Counted from the stretch's first letter, positions 24,304 to 36,159 are shown. The stretch is DNA of 64,000 nt from Streptomyces sp. NBC_01298 (GCF_035978755.1 NZ_CP108414.1:5456001-5520000); one strand, 5' to 3'. Made by a program: numbers and translations. Notes: generated from the sequence alone by a model not told the origin.

Positions 24304-26130
24304 ATGAGCGATGTGGCCTGGCCGGCCGGTGGACGCGACCCCTGGGCCGTGGCCCCGGACCCGGACACGGATCCAGGCCCCCACCCGGACCCGGATCCGT
24401 ACCCCGGGCCGCGGGGGGCGGGCCAGGATCTGGGGCTGGACCTGGACCTGGACGCCGGGCCGGTGTCTTACCGGGACGTGGACCTGGACCCGTACCGGGG
24501 CCCGGGCGGGGAGCCGGGCCCTGACCCGTACGGAGGCCCGACCGTGGACCCGTACGGGGGCCCGGGGGCGGACCCGGCCGTGGGCCCGTACCGGGGCCCG
24601 GGGGCGGACCCGGACCCGTACCCGCCCCTCCCGGCACCCCACCCGGAGCCCGGGGTGCCTGCGCCCCGGGGCGGCGGGCGCCGGCGGACGGCCGCGGAGT
24701 CCGGGACGGGCCGCCGGGCGCGCGGCCGAACCCCCGCCCCCGCGGCGTCCCCGGAAGCGGGCCCCGTACGGACCCTCGCTCCGGACCCCGCCCCCGAGCC
24801 GGAACCCCCGGCCACCGGCCGCCGTCGCCGCGGCGCGCCGGTGGCGTCCGTGGACACCGCCCCGGCCGGACCGCCCCCCGCGGGGACCGGGCGGCGCCGG
24901 GGCGGAGGCGGACTCGGCACGGTGCCCGCGCCGGGCGGCCCCGGCATCGGCGTCGGTGTCGGCCCCGACGTCGCCCCCGCTCCCGCCCCCGCTCCCGCCC
25001 CCGCTCCGAGGCGGCGTCGCGGCGCCGCCCCCGCTCCCCGCGACACCTGGCGGCGCATCGTGCCGCAGGCCCTGGTCGTCGCGTTCCTGGCGGGCGGCAC
25101 CACCGCCTTCGTCGCCGCCGACAAGGCCGTACGGCTCACCGTCGACGGAGTCCCGCGGACCCTGCACACCTTCGCCGACGACGTGGACGGGCTGCTCGCC
25201 GCCGAAGGGCTCGGCATCGGCCCCCACGACCTCGTCGCCCCCGCCGGGGCGCAGGTCCTCGACGACGGGGACGAGATCGTCCTGCGCTACGGCCGCCCGC
25301 TGAGCCTGACCCTCGACGGACAGCGGCGCGAGGTGTGGACCACCGCCCGCACCGTGGACGGCGCACTGCGCCAGTTCGGCATCCGCGCCGAGGGCGCCTA
25401 CCTCTCCGCGCCCCGCACCGCCCCCGTCCCCCGGACCGGCCTGACCCTGGCCGTCCGCACCGAACGCAGCATCACCTTCATGGCCGACGGCCGCGAGCGG
25501 CCGATCCGCACCAACGCCGCCACCGTGCGGGAGGCCCTCGACGAAGCCGGGATCACCCTCCACGGCCAGGACACCACCTCCGTGCCCGCCGACGCCTTCC
25601 CGCGCGACGGCCAGACCGTCGCCGTGCTCCGCATCACCGGCACCCGCGAGATCCGCGAGGAACGCATCCCGTACGCGACCGAGCGGGTCAAGGACTCCTC
25701 CCTCTTCGCCGGCACCGAAGTCGTCGAGCGCTCGGGGCGGCCCGGGGCGCGCAGGGTCACGTACGGCCTGCGCACCGTCAACGGGGTCCGGCAAAAGCCC
25801 CGCCGGATCGCCGAGGAGACCGTCCGCGAGCCCGTCAGCCAGCTCGTCAAGGTCGGCACCAAGCCGCTGCCGTCCTCCGTCCAGGGCGCGGACGGCCTCG
25901 ACTGGGGCGCGCTGGCCCGCTGCGAGTCGGGCGGCCGGCCCGGCGCCACGGACCCCTCGGGCACGTACGGGGGGCTCTACCAGTTCGACGTACAGACCTG
26001 GCAGGCCCTCGGCGGCAGCGGCCGCCCGCAGGACGCTCCGGGCCCGGAACAGACGTACCGCGCCAAGAAGCTGTACGTACAGCGGGGGGCGAGTCCGTGG
26101 CCACACTGCGGCCGTACCCTTTATCGGTGA
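24304..26130 (+). CDS. rpfB: Resuscitation-promoting factor RpfB-like transglycosylase
   Basis: A 608-residue cell-wall lytic enzyme. The first 240 residues are low complexity, rich in Asp-Pro, Pro-Tyr-Gly and Arg, then a membrane segment near 250-275 ([20 protein letters not shown]). Three DUF348 repeats follow ([20 protein letters not shown] is the first), a G5 domain (about 430-510), and the C-terminal Rpf domain [12 protein letters not shown]...[10 protein letters not shown]...SPWPHCG with the catalytic Glu. Rpf proteins cleave peptidoglycan during spore germination. ATG 24304 has GGAG 8 bp upstream. The stop overlaps rsmA by 4 bp, the conserved rpfB-rsmA-ispE order. Confidence 0.92.
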   Translation: MSDVAWPAGGRDPWAVAPDPDTDPGPHPDPDPYPGPRGAGQDLGLDLDLDAGPVSYRDVDLDPYRGPGGEPGPDPYGGPTVDPYGGPGADPAVGPYRGPGADPDPYPPLPAPHPEPGVPAPRGGGRRRTAAESGTGRRARGRTPAPAASPEAGPVRTLAPDPAPEPEPPATGRRRRGAPVASVDTAPAGPPPAGTGRRRGGGGLGTVPAPGGPGIGVGVGPDVAPAPAPAPAPAPRRRRGAAPAPRDTWRRIVPQALVVAFLAGGTTAFVAADKAVRLTVDGVPRTLHTFADDVDGLLAAEGLGIGPHDLVAPAGAQVLDDGDEIVLRYGRPLSLTLDGQRREVWTTARTVDGALRQFGIRAEGAYLSAPRTAPVPRTGLTLAVRTERSITFMADGRERPIRTNAATVREALDEAGITLHGQDTTSVPADAFPRDGQTVAVLRITGTREIREERIPYATERVKDSSLFAGTEVVERSGRPGARRVTYGLRTVNGVRQKPRRIAEETVREPVSQLVKVGTKPLPSSVQGADGLDWGALARCESGGRPGATDPSGTYGGLYQFDVQTWQALGGSGRPQDAPGPEQTYRAKKLYVQRGASPWPHCGRTLYR

Positions 26131-27065
26131 GCACCGCAGAGCAGCAGCCCGAATCCTCCGCGCCGGAGACCGTCCCGACCGAGACCGCCGCCCCCGAAAC
26201 ATCCGCCCTCCTCGGGGCGGCCGACATCCGGGAGCTGGCCGCCGTACTCGGCGTACGGCCGACGAAGCAGAAGGGCCAGAACTTCGTCATCGACGCCAAC
26301 ACGGTGCGCCGCATCGTGCGCACCGCCGAGGTCCGGCCGGACGACGTGGTCGTCGAGGTCGGGCCCGGGCTGGGCTCGCTGACGCTCGCACTGCTGGAGG
26401 CCGCCGACCGGGTCGTCGCCGTAGAGATCGACGACATCCTGGCCGCCGCGCTGCCCGCCACCATCGAGGCGCGGATGCCGGAGCGCAAGGACCGCTTCAC
26501 GCTGGTCCACTCCGACGCGATGCTGGTCAAGGAGCTGCCCGGACCGCCGCCGACCGCGCTCGTCGCGAACCTCCCCTACAACGTGGCCGTGCCGGTCCTG
26601 CTCACCATGCTCGACCGCTTCCCGAGCATCGAGCGGACCCTGGTCATGGTGCAGGCCGAGGTCGCCGACCGGCTGGCCGCGGAGCCCGGCAACAAGGTCT
26701 ACGGAGTCCCCTCGGTCAAGGCCAACTGGTACGCGGACGTCAAGCGGGCCGGCGCCATCGGCCGCAAGGTCTTCTGGCCCGCGCCGAACGTCGACTCCGG
26801 GCTCGTCTCCCTGGTCCGCCGCGCGGAGCCGGTCAAGACCACCGCGACCAAGGCCGAGGTCTTCGCGGTCGTCGACGCGGCCTTCGCGCAGCGCCGCAAG
26901 ACGCTGCGCGCGGCGCTGTCCGGCTGGGCCGGATCGGCGGCGGGCGCCGAGGCGGCGCTGGTCGCGGCCGGGGTCTCCCCGCAGGCCCGCGGCGAATCCC
27001 TCACCGTCGAGGAGTTCGCGGCGATCGCCGAGCACAAGCCCGCCGCGGAGAGGCCCGCGCTGTGA
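26127..27065 (+). CDS. rsmA: 16S rRNA (adenine1518-N6/adenine1519-N6)-dimethyltransferase
   Basis: A 312-residue KsgA/RsmA enzyme. [10 protein letters not shown] marks the N-terminus of the fold, [15 protein letters not shown] binds SAM, and NLPYNVAVP is the catalytic N-x-P-Y motif. It dimethylates two adjacent adenosines late in 30S assembly. Start GTG overlaps the rpfB stop and its own stop overlaps ispE, so it is the middle gene of a coupled operon. Confidence 0.95.
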   Translation: MSTAEQQPESSAPETVPTETAAPETSALLGAADIRELAAVLGVRPTKQKGQNFVIDANTVRRIVRTAEVRPDDVVVEVGPGLGSLTLALLEAADRVVAVEIDDILAAALPATIEARMPERKDRFTLVHSDAMLVKELPGPPPTALVANLPYNVAVPVLLTMLDRFPSIERTLVMVQAEVADRLAAEPGNKVYGVPSVKANWYADVKRAGAIGRKVFWPAPNVDSGLVSLVRRAEPVKTTATKAEVFAVVDAAFAQRRKTLRAALSGWAGSAAGAEAALVAAGVSPQARGESLTVEEFAAIAEHKPAAERPAL

Positions 27066-27958
27066 GCGGGTCGGTCACCGTACGGGTCCCCGCCAAGGTC
27101 AACGTCCAGCTGGCGGTGGGCGCGGCCCGGCCCGACGGCTTCCACGACCTGGCGAACGTCTTCCTCGCGGTCTCCCTCTACGACGAGGTCACCGCGACCC
27201 CGGCCGCCGGGCTCACCGTGACCTGCGCCGGACCGGACGCCGACAAGGTGCCGCTCGACCGCACCAACCTGGTGGCCCGGGCGGCACAGATCCTCGCGGA
27301 GCGGGCGGGGCTGCGCCCCGACGTCCACCTCCACATCGAGAAGCGGATCCCGGTGGCGGGCGGCATGGCCGGCGGCAGCGCCGACGGGGCGGGCGCGCTG
27401 CTCGCCTGTGACGCCCTCTGGGGGCTGAAGACCCCGGTGGAGGAACTCCTCGCCCTGTGCGCCGAGCTGGGCAGCGACGTGCCGTTCAGCCTGGTCGGCG
27501 GGGCGGCGCTCGGTACCGGGCGCGGGGAGATCCTGACCCCGGTGGCGGCCGGCGGCTTCCACTGGGTGTTCGCGGTGGCCGACGGCGGGCTCTCCACCCC
27601 GGCGGTGTTCCGCGAGTTCGACCGGCTCACCGCGGGTACGGAGGTGCCCGTGCCGCAGGCCTCGCCGGCCCTCCTCGCGGCGCTGGCCTCCGGGGACCCG
27701 GACGAGCTGGCCGCGACCCTGGCCAACGGGCTCCAGCCCGCCGCCCTGTCGCTGCGGCCGTCGCTCGCCGACACCCTCGCGGCGGGTACGGACGCCGGGG
27801 CCCTGGCCGCGCTGGTGTCCGGCTCCGGCCCCACGACGGCCTTCCTGGTCCGCGACGCGGAGTCCGCGGCGAAGGTCTCGGCCGCCCTGACCGCGTCCGG
27901 CACTTGCCGCGGCACGCACGTGGCCACGAGCCCGGCCCCGGGCGCGACCGTCCTCTGA
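27062..27958 (+). CDS. ispE: 4-diphosphocytidyl-2-C-methyl-D-erythritol kinase
   Basis: A 298-residue GHMP kinase of the MEP isoprenoid pathway. [14 protein letters not shown] at the start, the ATP loop [17 protein letters not shown] near residue 97, and [10 protein letters not shown] near the C-terminus are the three GHMP motifs. The GTG start overlaps the rsmA stop. A compact hairpin follows 8 bp after the stop. Confidence 0.95.
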   Translation: MSGSVTVRVPAKVNVQLAVGAARPDGFHDLANVFLAVSLYDEVTATPAAGLTVTCAGPDADKVPLDRTNLVARAAQILAERAGLRPDVHLHIEKRIPVAGGMAGGSADGAGALLACDALWGLKTPVEELLALCAELGSDVPFSLVGGAALGTGRGEILTPVAAGGFHWVFAVADGGLSTPAVFREFDRLTAGTEVPVPQASPALLAALASGDPDELAATLANGLQPAALSLRPSLADTLAAGTDAGALAALVSGSGPTTAFLVRDAESAAKVSAALTASGTCRGTHVATSPAPGATVL

Positions 27959-27966
27959 CATCCCCG

Positions 27967-27982
27967 GGCCGGGGTCCCGGCC
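27967..27982 (+). terminator. Hairpin after ispE
   Basis: GGCCGG and CCGGCC with a GGTC loop lie just after the stop of the rpfB-rsmA-ispE operon. Confidence 0.6.
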
Positions 27983-28106
27983 AGCGCGGCCCGACGGGCC
28001 CGGGCGTGCCGCTGCGCGGCGAGGAGTCCCCTACCCGCCCTTCCACCATCCCCCAGACTCCGTCCGGGGGGACCCCCAGCCGGGGGCCAGCCCCCGGACC
28101 CCCGCT

Positions 28107-28250
28107 CCTCAAGCGCCGGAGGGGCTGGATAAACCCAGCCTCGCCGGCGTTTGAGGCGCGGGGTATGGGGCGGAGCCCCAGGAGGGGTCCGGGCGCAGCC
28201 CGGGGAACGGGCGAAGGGCGGGTCGGGGAAGTCCGCCCCGCGCAGCGGTA
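28107..28250. repeat. Dispersed Streptomyces intergenic inverted repeat, copy A
   Basis: In the roughly 400-bp gap between ispE and the acyltransferase. CCTCAAGCGCCGG...GGGGCTGG folds with CCCAGCC...CCGGCGTTTGAGG (28107-28156) into a long stem. It is followed by a TGGGGCGGAGCCCCA hairpin and a GGTCCGGGCGCAGCCCGG hairpin. The same series is found again at 57976-58315. No gene is seen in the gap. Confidence 0.8.
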
Positions 28251-28359
28251 AAGGTCGCAGCGGGGACCTCCGCCCCGCGCAGCGGATGCCCCGGGTACTC
28301 AGGCGGGAGTGAGTACCCGCGCCCTGTTGCCCGGCGGGCCCGCGCGGGAGCGTGGGGGC

Positions 28360-29679
28360 ATGGGAGCCAGCGCAAGCGACATCGCCGCAGCCACCCCCGC
28401 CACGCGGGACCGTTACGTCGACCTGCTCCGGGTCGCCTCGCTCGGGACCGTCATCGCGGGGCACTGGCTGATGGCCGCCGTCAGCACCGACGGCATAGGG
28501 AACCTGCTCGCCGTCGTGCCGCCGCTCCAGGTGCTCACCTGGGCGCTGCAGGTGATGCCGGTGTTCTTCTTCGTCGGCGGGTTCTCGCACGCCCTGTCCT
28601 ACCGGTCCCTCGCGCGGCGCGCCGACGGCCCCGTCTACGCCGCCTTCCTGCGGGCCCGGCTGCGCCGGCTGTTGCGGCCCACCCTCGTGTTCGTCGCCGT
28701 CTGGACCGCTGTCGCCCTCGTCGCGCAGCTCCTCGGCGGGGGCGGCGGGCGGCTGTCCGGGGCGGCGCTGCGGCTGGTCACGCAGCCGCTGTGGTTCATC
28801 GGGATCTACCTCGCGATGGTCGCCCTGACCCCGCCCCTGCTGAAACTGCACGAGCGCCACGGCTGGGCCGCCTTCGGGGCCCTGGCCGGGGCCGCGGCCG
28901 CCGTCGATCTGCTGCGCTTCGCGGGCGGTGTCCCGTACGCCGAGTTCCTGAACTTCGCCTTCGTCTGGCTCGCCGTCCACCAGCTGGGCTTCCTGCGCGC
29001 CGACGGGCGCATCCGCCGCCCCGGCGCCCTCGCCGCCGCCGGGCTCGCCGGGGCCGTGGCGCTGGTGGCGTACGGGCCGTACCCGCTGTCCATGGTCGGG
29101 ATGCCCGGGGAGAAGGTCTCCAACATGGCACCGCCCACCCTCGCCCTGCTCGCGCACGGGATCTGGCTGGTGGGCGCCGTGGAGCTGCTCAGGGGCCCCG
29201 CCGCCGCGTGGCTGGCCCGGCCCCGGGTCTGGCGCGGGGTGGTCGCCGCCAACGGGGTCGCCATGACGGCCTTCCTCTGGCACCTCACCGCGATGCTCGC
29301 CGTCTACGCCGCCCAGCTGGGCCTCGGCATCGCCCTGCCCGAGCCCGCCGGGCCGGCCTGGTGGGCCCAGGTCCCGGTCCGGTTCCTCGCCGCCGCCGCG
29401 CTGACCTGCGTACTCGTCGCGGTCTTCCGGCGCTTCGAGGCACCCGGCGCGAGCGGAACGCACCCCGGGTCCGGCCCCCGCGCCGCCCTCGGCACCGCGC
29501 TGTGCCTGCTCGGCGTCCTCGGGCTCTCCACGACCGGCCTCGGCGGGCTCCTGGACGGCCACAGCGCCACCCTGATCGCCCTCCCGGTCACCGCGCCCGC
29601 CGCGATCGGCATGGCGCTGGGCGGCTGGCTGCTGGTGGAACGGTCCGGCACTTCGCGGAGGGTTAGGCTGAGGGGCTGA
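28360..29679 (+). CDS. Membrane acyltransferase (acyltransferase-3-like)
   Basis: A 439-residue protein with about ten hydrophobic helices. RDRYVDLLRVASLGTVIAGHW and VFFFVGGFSHALSY near the start match the acyltransferase-3 family, in which the His in the first helix region is catalytic; this family O-acylates surface sugars or lipids. ATG 28360 is used because GGGAG lies 9 bp upstream; GTG 28309 would add 17 residues. The ABC-F gene follows 28 bp later on the same strand. Confidence 0.82.
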   Translation: MGASASDIAAATPATRDRYVDLLRVASLGTVIAGHWLMAAVSTDGIGNLLAVVPPLQVLTWALQVMPVFFFVGGFSHALSYRSLARRADGPVYAAFLRARLRRLLRPTLVFVAVWTAVALVAQLLGGGGGRLSGAALRLVTQPLWFIGIYLAMVALTPPLLKLHERHGWAAFGALAGAAAAVDLLRFAGGVPYAEFLNFAFVWLAVHQLGFLRADGRIRRPGALAAAGLAGAVALVAYGPYPLSMVGMPGEKVSNMAPPTLALLAHGIWLVGAVELLRGPAAAWLARPRVWRGVVAANGVAMTAFLWHLTAMLAVYAAQLGLGIALPEPAGPAWWAQVPVRFLAAAALTCVLVAVFRRFEAPGASGTHPGSGPRAALGTALCLLGVLGLSTTGLGGLLDGHSATLIALPVTAPAAIGMALGGWLLVERSGTSRRVRLRG

Positions 29680-29707
29680 TCCACACCCCTTCCCTGGAGC
29701 GCTCCTG

Positions 29708-31507
<1,800 letters not shown>

Positions 31508-31552
31508 GCCCCGGGGCCCACGTGCCCCAACTGGCTGATAACAGCGGCATCA

Positions 31553-31593
31553 CGGGCCGGTCCTCCCTTGGGAACAGGGGGCGGACCGGCCCG
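31553..31593 (+). terminator. Hairpin terminator after the ABC-F gene
   Basis: CGGGCCGGTCC pairs with GGACCGGCCCG around a 19-nt loop that contains a further TCCC/GGGA pair. Confidence 0.75.
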
Positions 31594-31658
31594 GGCAGTT
31601 CCCGCCCGCAGTGATAGAAAGGGCTTCCTCCCACACCCGAAGCCGAAGGTATGCGCTG

Positions 31659-33374
31659 ATGACCGAGCCGCCCCAGCCGCCGAACCAGCCGCCTAACCCT
31701 TCCGGTTACGGGCACCTGCCCGGGCCCCCGCAGCCCGGTTACGGGTTCCCGCCGCAAGGCGAGAACCCGTACGCGCAGCAGCCCCAGCAGCCCCCGCAGC
31801 AGCCCCAGCCGCAGGGCCCGTACGGCCAGCAGCCGCAGGGTCCGTACGGTCAGCAGCCGCCCGGGGGTCACGGCTTCCCGCCGCCGCCCCCGCACACGGC
31901 TCCCGGCTTCCCCGGCGGGCCCGGCATGCCGCCGGCGCCGCCCGGCGGGCCGAAGAAGAAGAACCTCGCCGTGCTGATCGCGGCCGCCGTGGCCGGCGTC
32001 CTCGTCCTGGGCACCGGCGGCTACTTCCTCTTCTCCGGAGACGGCAAGGGCAACGACAAGGTCATCGGGCAGGACACCACGCCGCCGCCCGTCGACGGCA
32101 AGGCCTCGCCCTCCGCCTCCGTGGACAAGGGCGACGGCAGCGGCAACGGAGGTGAGGAGGAAGAGGACCTCAACGCCGGCCGCAAGCAGGGCGAGAGCAA
32201 GGTCCTCTGGCTCAAGACCAGCAAGATCGACGGCCCCGGCCCGGGCGTCGACTCCAAGGGGCAGTGGATCGTCGGGGACACCGTCGTCAAGACCGTCTGG
32301 AAGTCGGTCACCGGCTACGGCGTCAAGGACGGCAAGGAGAAGTGGACCCTCACCCTCCCCGCCGTGATCTGCGGGGTCACCGACATGACCGAGGACGGCA
32401 AGACCGTCGTCATGTACGAGAACGGCGACTCCAGCGGCGCCGACTGCAACATGATGCGGATGATCGACCTCAAGACCGGCAAGGAGGGATGGACGAAGGA
32501 GGTGCCGAAGGAAAACCTCTTCGACATCATGACCTCCCCGGACCTCGCCCTCACCGGTGACGCCCTCGTCGTCAACCGGACGGGCACGAGCAGCGCGTTC
32601 AAGGTCAGCACCGGGGACAAGCTCTTCACCAACAAGCGGGACCAGGGCTGCCAGCCCGGCGACTTCATCGCGATGAACGGGAAGATGCTCGCCGTCGCGA
32701 CGTGCAACGACGCGGACAAGACCGTCCAGGTCATGGACGCCGACCCGGCCACCGGCAAGAACACCTGGATCTACAAGCTCCCCAAGGGCTTCGACGTCGA
32801 GAACGTCTACTCGCTCGACCCGATCGTCCTGGACCTCGGCAACGGCGAGAGCAAGGAGCGCTCCATCGTGGTCCTCGGACCCGACGGCAAGCAGCGCGCC
32901 ACCGTCGCCGGCGAAGGCAGCTTCCCGGTCGGCTGCGGCGGCCTCTTCAGCTTCAACCGCTCGCTCCAGAGCTGCGGTTCCTCCTACGTGGACGCGAACA
33001 CCCTCTACCTGCCCACCAAGGCCGACATCGGCAAGGCGAACGAGATCGTCGCCTTCGACCTCGGCACCGGCAAGGTGAAGTGGCGCACCCCGGCGGGCGA
33101 GGGACGCACCCTCACCCCGCTGAAGGCGGCGGGCGGCCAGGTCGTCGTCTACCGCGAGGCGGAGAGCGAGAAGGGCGGCGAGGTCCTCACGATCCCGGCC
33201 GCCGGAGGCACGCCCACCGCGGTCCTGCGCAACCCGTCCGGCGCCGCGGCCCCGGTGGAGAGCTCCTTCTACTCCCCGAACGTGGACTACGTGGACGGCC
33301 GGCTGTTCATCTCGTCCTCCCACCTGGAGGCCAAGAACAAGAGCGAGAAGTTCCTGATGGTCTTCGGCAAGTGA
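31659..33374 (+). CDS. Membrane-anchored PQQ-like beta-propeller protein A
   Basis: A 571-residue protein. The first 100 residues are Pro/Gln/Gly-rich with GPYGQQPQ repeats, followed by KKKNLAVLIAAAVAGVLVLG as a single membrane helix. After a Ser/Pro/Asp linker, the outer domain has repeated DLKTGKEGW, DLGTGKVKW and AADGTPT-like strands of PQQ-enzyme beta-propellers, though PQQ binding is not implied. ATG 31659 lies 9 bp after GAAGG; a two-codon ATG at 31651 overlaps it. It is paralogous to the next gene. Such pairs are common in Streptomyces and may sense or scaffold envelope components; the role is unknown. Confidence 0.85.
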   Translation: MTEPPQPPNQPPNPSGYGHLPGPPQPGYGFPPQGENPYAQQPQQPPQQPQPQGPYGQQPQGPYGQQPPGGHGFPPPPPHTAPGFPGGPGMPPAPPGGPKKKNLAVLIAAAVAGVLVLGTGGYFLFSGDGKGNDKVIGQDTTPPPVDGKASPSASVDKGDGSGNGGEEEEDLNAGRKQGESKVLWLKTSKIDGPGPGVDSKGQWIVGDTVVKTVWKSVTGYGVKDGKEKWTLTLPAVICGVTDMTEDGKTVVMYENGDSSGADCNMMRMIDLKTGKEGWTKEVPKENLFDIMTSPDLALTGDALVVNRTGTSSAFKVSTGDKLFTNKRDQGCQPGDFIAMNGKMLAVATCNDADKTVQVMDADPATGKNTWIYKLPKGFDVENVYSLDPIVLDLGNGESKERSIVVLGPDGKQRATVAGEGSFPVGCGGLFSFNRSLQSCGSSYVDANTLYLPTKADIGKANEIVAFDLGTGKVKWRTPAGEGRTLTPLKAAGGQVVVYREAESEKGGEVLTIPAAGGTPTAVLRNPSGAAAPVESSFYSPNVDYVDGRLFISSSHLEAKNKSEKFLMVFGK

Positions 33375-33394
33375 GAGCCCGCCCCACCGCGCAC

Positions 33395-33418
33395 GAGCAG
33401 TCCGCCGAGCAGTCCGCC
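33395..33418 (+). repeat. 12-bp tandem duplication between the propeller genes
   Basis: GAGCAGTCCGCC occurs twice in a row 21 bp after the first propeller stop. Confidence 0.85.
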
Positions 33419-33447
33419 GAACCGCCCACCGAGAGGCAGTAGCACCG

Positions 33448-35199
33448 ATGAGTACCCCGCCGCCCCCCAGCCAGCCGCCGTCCGGCGGGTTCGGCGCGCC
33501 CAAGGACCAGCCGCCCGGCGGGTTCGGCGGGCCGCCGCCGGTGCCCCCGCAGACGCCCCCGGCCATGCCGGCCGGCCCCCCGCCGCCGCCTCCGGCCATG
33601 CCGCCGACGGTCCCGGCCGGGCCGCCCGCCGGTCCGCCCGCGGGGCAGGCCTCGTACGGCTATCCACAGGAGTCCTACGGCTACCCGCAGCAGCAGCCGC
33701 AGCCCGTCACCGCGCCCATGTACGCGGCCCCGAGCCCGGCGGCGCCCGCCGGCGGCGGCAACGACGTCCGTAACCAGCTGATGATCGTCGGCGCGGCCCT
33801 CCTGGCCATCGTCCTCATCGTCGGCGGCGGCTTCTGGTACGTCGGCGACGACAAGGGCTCCGCCGACCCGGCCGTGGCCGACGGCGGCGCGAGCCCCGGC
33901 ACCGGCGGCGACAAGGCACCGGGCGGCGGCGGCACCGAGAAGGTGCCGGCCAAGACCAAGTCGAAGACCCTGGTCAACCTCCCGATGCCGGAGTCGAACG
34001 AGATCGTCCGGATCCCCGGCTCCTGGCTCACCGACACCACCTACGCCAAGTCCGACATGGGCAAGATCGTCGGCTACAACGTGGCCGACGGCGCCAAGAA
34101 GTGGGAGATCCCGCTCGGCGCCAACGTCTGCGCCGCGAGCCGCTGGGTCTCGGACAACAAGACGGCGATCCTCTTCGACGCGGCCCTGCCGACGGCCGAG
34201 AAGAAGTACCAGCCGTGCAACCAGGTCGGCGTCATCGACCTGAACTCCGGCAAGCTCCTGTGGAAGGCCGGCACCAAGGTCCAGGGCGGCGGCGAGAAGC
34301 CCATCGAGTTCATGGAGGTGACCGTCAGCGGCCAGACCGTGGCCGCAGGCGGACTGAACGGCGGCTCCGCCTGGAACCTCGCCGACGGCAAGCCCCTGTG
34401 GACGCCCAAGGCCGGCGCGGACGACTGCGAGGACCAGGGCTACGGCGGCGGCCCGGCCCTCGCCGTGATCCGCCGCTGCGGCCCGTACGGGAGCGCCTCC
34501 TCGGTGTCCGCCCAGTCCCTCGACCCGGTCACCGGCGCACAGAAGTCCTCGTACAAGCTGCCCCCGGGTGTGGAGGACGCCCTGATCGTCTCCACCAAGC
34601 CGCTGATCGTCGCGGCGAACATCAACGACACCGCCAAGAACGCCATCGGGGTCAGCGACCTCTTCGTCCTCGACGACGGGGGCCAGCTCAAGACCCGCAT
34701 CCCGCTCACCTCGGGCAACTACAACCCCGAGTGCGGCACCAAGGTCGAGGACTGCGTCAACATGGTCGTCGGCAACGGCAAGCTCTACCTGCCGACCCAG
34801 GAGCACCAGGGCGGCTCGACCGACTACGGCCGCACCAACGAGATCGTCTCCTTCGACCTGGAGACCGGCAAGCTGACCACCGACCGCGCCGACGCCGGCG
34901 AGCGCTACAGCATCTACCCGCTGCGCATGGACGGGTCCAACCTCATCGCCTTCAAGGTCCCGCCCTACGACGGCGGCGGCCAGGTCGTCTCCATCGACGG
35001 CAAGACGATGAAGGAGACCCTGCTGATGCAGAACCCGGCGACCAAGGAATCGCAGCGCGCCGAGACCCAGTTCCTGCCGGATTCCGCCGAGTTCCTCTAC
35101 GGCAACGGGAGGTACTTCATCGCCCGCACCGCCGTGCACCGCAAGTCCACCGTGTCCAGCGACCCGTACTACAACTTCGTCTCCTTCACGACGGGCTGA
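33448..35199 (+). CDS. Membrane-anchored PQQ-like beta-propeller protein B
   Basis: A 583-residue paralogue of the preceding protein with the same plan: a Pro/Gly-rich cytoplasmic N-terminus (about 1-105, PPSGGFGAPKDQPPGGFG), one membrane helix near 110-130 (LMIVGAALLAIVLIVGGGFW), an acidic linker and an extracellular propeller (DLNSGKLLWKAG, DLETGKLTTD). Pairwise Cys residues in the outer domain (CAASRW, CNQVG, CEDQG, CGPYG) suggest disulphides. A terminator follows at 35262-35296, so the pair is one unit. Confidence 0.85.
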   Translation: MSTPPPPSQPPSGGFGAPKDQPPGGFGGPPPVPPQTPPAMPAGPPPPPPAMPPTVPAGPPAGPPAGQASYGYPQESYGYPQQQPQPVTAPMYAAPSPAAPAGGGNDVRNQLMIVGAALLAIVLIVGGGFWYVGDDKGSADPAVADGGASPGTGGDKAPGGGGTEKVPAKTKSKTLVNLPMPESNEIVRIPGSWLTDTTYAKSDMGKIVGYNVADGAKKWEIPLGANVCAASRWVSDNKTAILFDAALPTAEKKYQPCNQVGVIDLNSGKLLWKAGTKVQGGGEKPIEFMEVTVSGQTVAAGGLNGGSAWNLADGKPLWTPKAGADDCEDQGYGGGPALAVIRRCGPYGSASSVSAQSLDPVTGAQKSSYKLPPGVEDALIVSTKPLIVAANINDTAKNAIGVSDLFVLDDGGQLKTRIPLTSGNYNPECGTKVEDCVNMVVGNGKLYLPTQEHQGGSTDYGRTNEIVSFDLETGKLTTDRADAGERYSIYPLRMDGSNLIAFKVPPYDGGGQVVSIDGKTMKETLLMQNPATKESQRAETQFLPDSAEFLYGNGRYFIARTAVHRKSTVSSDPYYNFVSFTTG

Positions 35200-35228
35200 C
35201 CGGCGGCGGCACCCGCGCAGCACGTCAG

Positions 35229-35264
35229 GAAAGCCCCGGGGAAAGCCCTGGGGAAAGCCCCGAA
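35229..35264 (+). repeat. 12-bp tandem repeat next to a terminator
   Basis: GAAAGCCCCGGG, GAAAGCCCTGGG and GAAAGCCCCGAA run into the left arm of the following hairpin. Confidence 0.8.
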
Positions 35265-35296
35265 GCCCCCGGAAGGTCCGTCCTTCCGGGGGCTTC
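35262..35296 (+). terminator. Hairpin terminator after the propeller pair
   Basis: GAAGCCCCCGGAAGG pairs perfectly over 15 bp with its complement around a TCCGT loop. Confidence 0.9.
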
Positions 35297-35370
35297 TGCG
35301 CGGTTACCGCACCGCGCCGTCGAACAAGCGTGTAGCTTGCCGGGTCAGAAGGGCGGGGGTGGGTGCCTCA

Positions 35371-36060
35371 ATGGGCGTACGGGTCATGGTGGTCGACGAG
35401 CACCGGCTGCTGGCCGAGGCGCTCGCCTCGGCCCTGAAACTGCGCGGCCACCGGGTGCTGGCGGCCGCCGCGCCGGCCGCGGGCGCCGCCGAACTGGTCA
35501 TCAGCCGCGCCCCGGAGGTCTGCCTGCTGGGCACGGCCACGCCCGCCGAGCCCGGGGTCTTCGAGCCGATCGTCCGGATCAAGCGGGAGCGCCCGCAGAT
35601 CGCCGTGGTCGTGCTCGGCCCGGTACCCAGCCCGCGCGGGATCGCCGCCGCCTTCGCGGCCGGCGCCTCGGGGTACGTACGCCACGACGAGCGGATCGAG
35701 GGCGTGGAGCGGGCCCTGGCCAAGGCGCGGGCGGGGGAAGTGGCCATCTCGCCACAGCTGTTGCAGGGGGCCTTCGCGGAACTGCTCAATCCCGCCGCCC
35801 AGCCCGACGACGAGGGCAGCCGGCTGCTGCGGCTGCTCACCCCGCGCGAGGTGGAGGTGCTCGTCCGGGTCGCCGAGGGCGAGGACACCCGGCTCATCGC
35901 CGCCGGCATGGCCATCGCGCCGAGCACCGCGCGCACGCACGTCCAGCGGGTCCTGATGAAGCTGGGGGTGGGCTCGCGGCTGGAGGCGGCCGCGCTGGCC
36001 GCCCGTACGGGTCTGCTGGACCGGGCCGGACCGCCGCCGTCCGGGGGCGCCGGGCCCTGA
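35371..36060 (+). CDS. LuxR-type orphan response regulator with degenerate receiver
   Basis: A 229-residue regulator. A receiver-like domain (about 1-120) precedes a LuxR/GerE helix-turn-helix (LTPREVEVLVRVAEGEDTRL ... STARTHVQRVLMKLGV). The phosphorylation site is missing: where LLD is expected it reads EVCLLGTATP, the switch Ser/Thr is Gly (VVVLGPV), and the conserved Lys is replaced (GYVRHDE). It therefore is unlikely to be switched by phosphorylation and may bind a ligand or act constitutively. No kinase gene adjoins. ATG 35371 is preferred; GTG 35359 would add four residues. Confidence 0.88.
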   Translation: MGVRVMVVDEHRLLAEALASALKLRGHRVLAAAAPAAGAAELVISRAPEVCLLGTATPAEPGVFEPIVRIKRERPQIAVVVLGPVPSPRGIAAAFAAGASGYVRHDERIEGVERALAKARAGEVAISPQLLQGAFAELLNPAAQPDDEGSRLLRLLTPREVEVLVRVAEGEDTRLIAAGMAIAPSTARTHVQRVLMKLGVGSRLEAAALAARTGLLDRAGPPPSGGAGP

Positions 36061-36159
36061 GCGGGGCCGGGCCGGATTTCCCCGGCGGCGCGGATTCCGG
36101 TATGCCGGTCACCAGCACGCGCACGGTGCGTGCGTTTCCCGGCGAGAGGCAGTAGGCAC

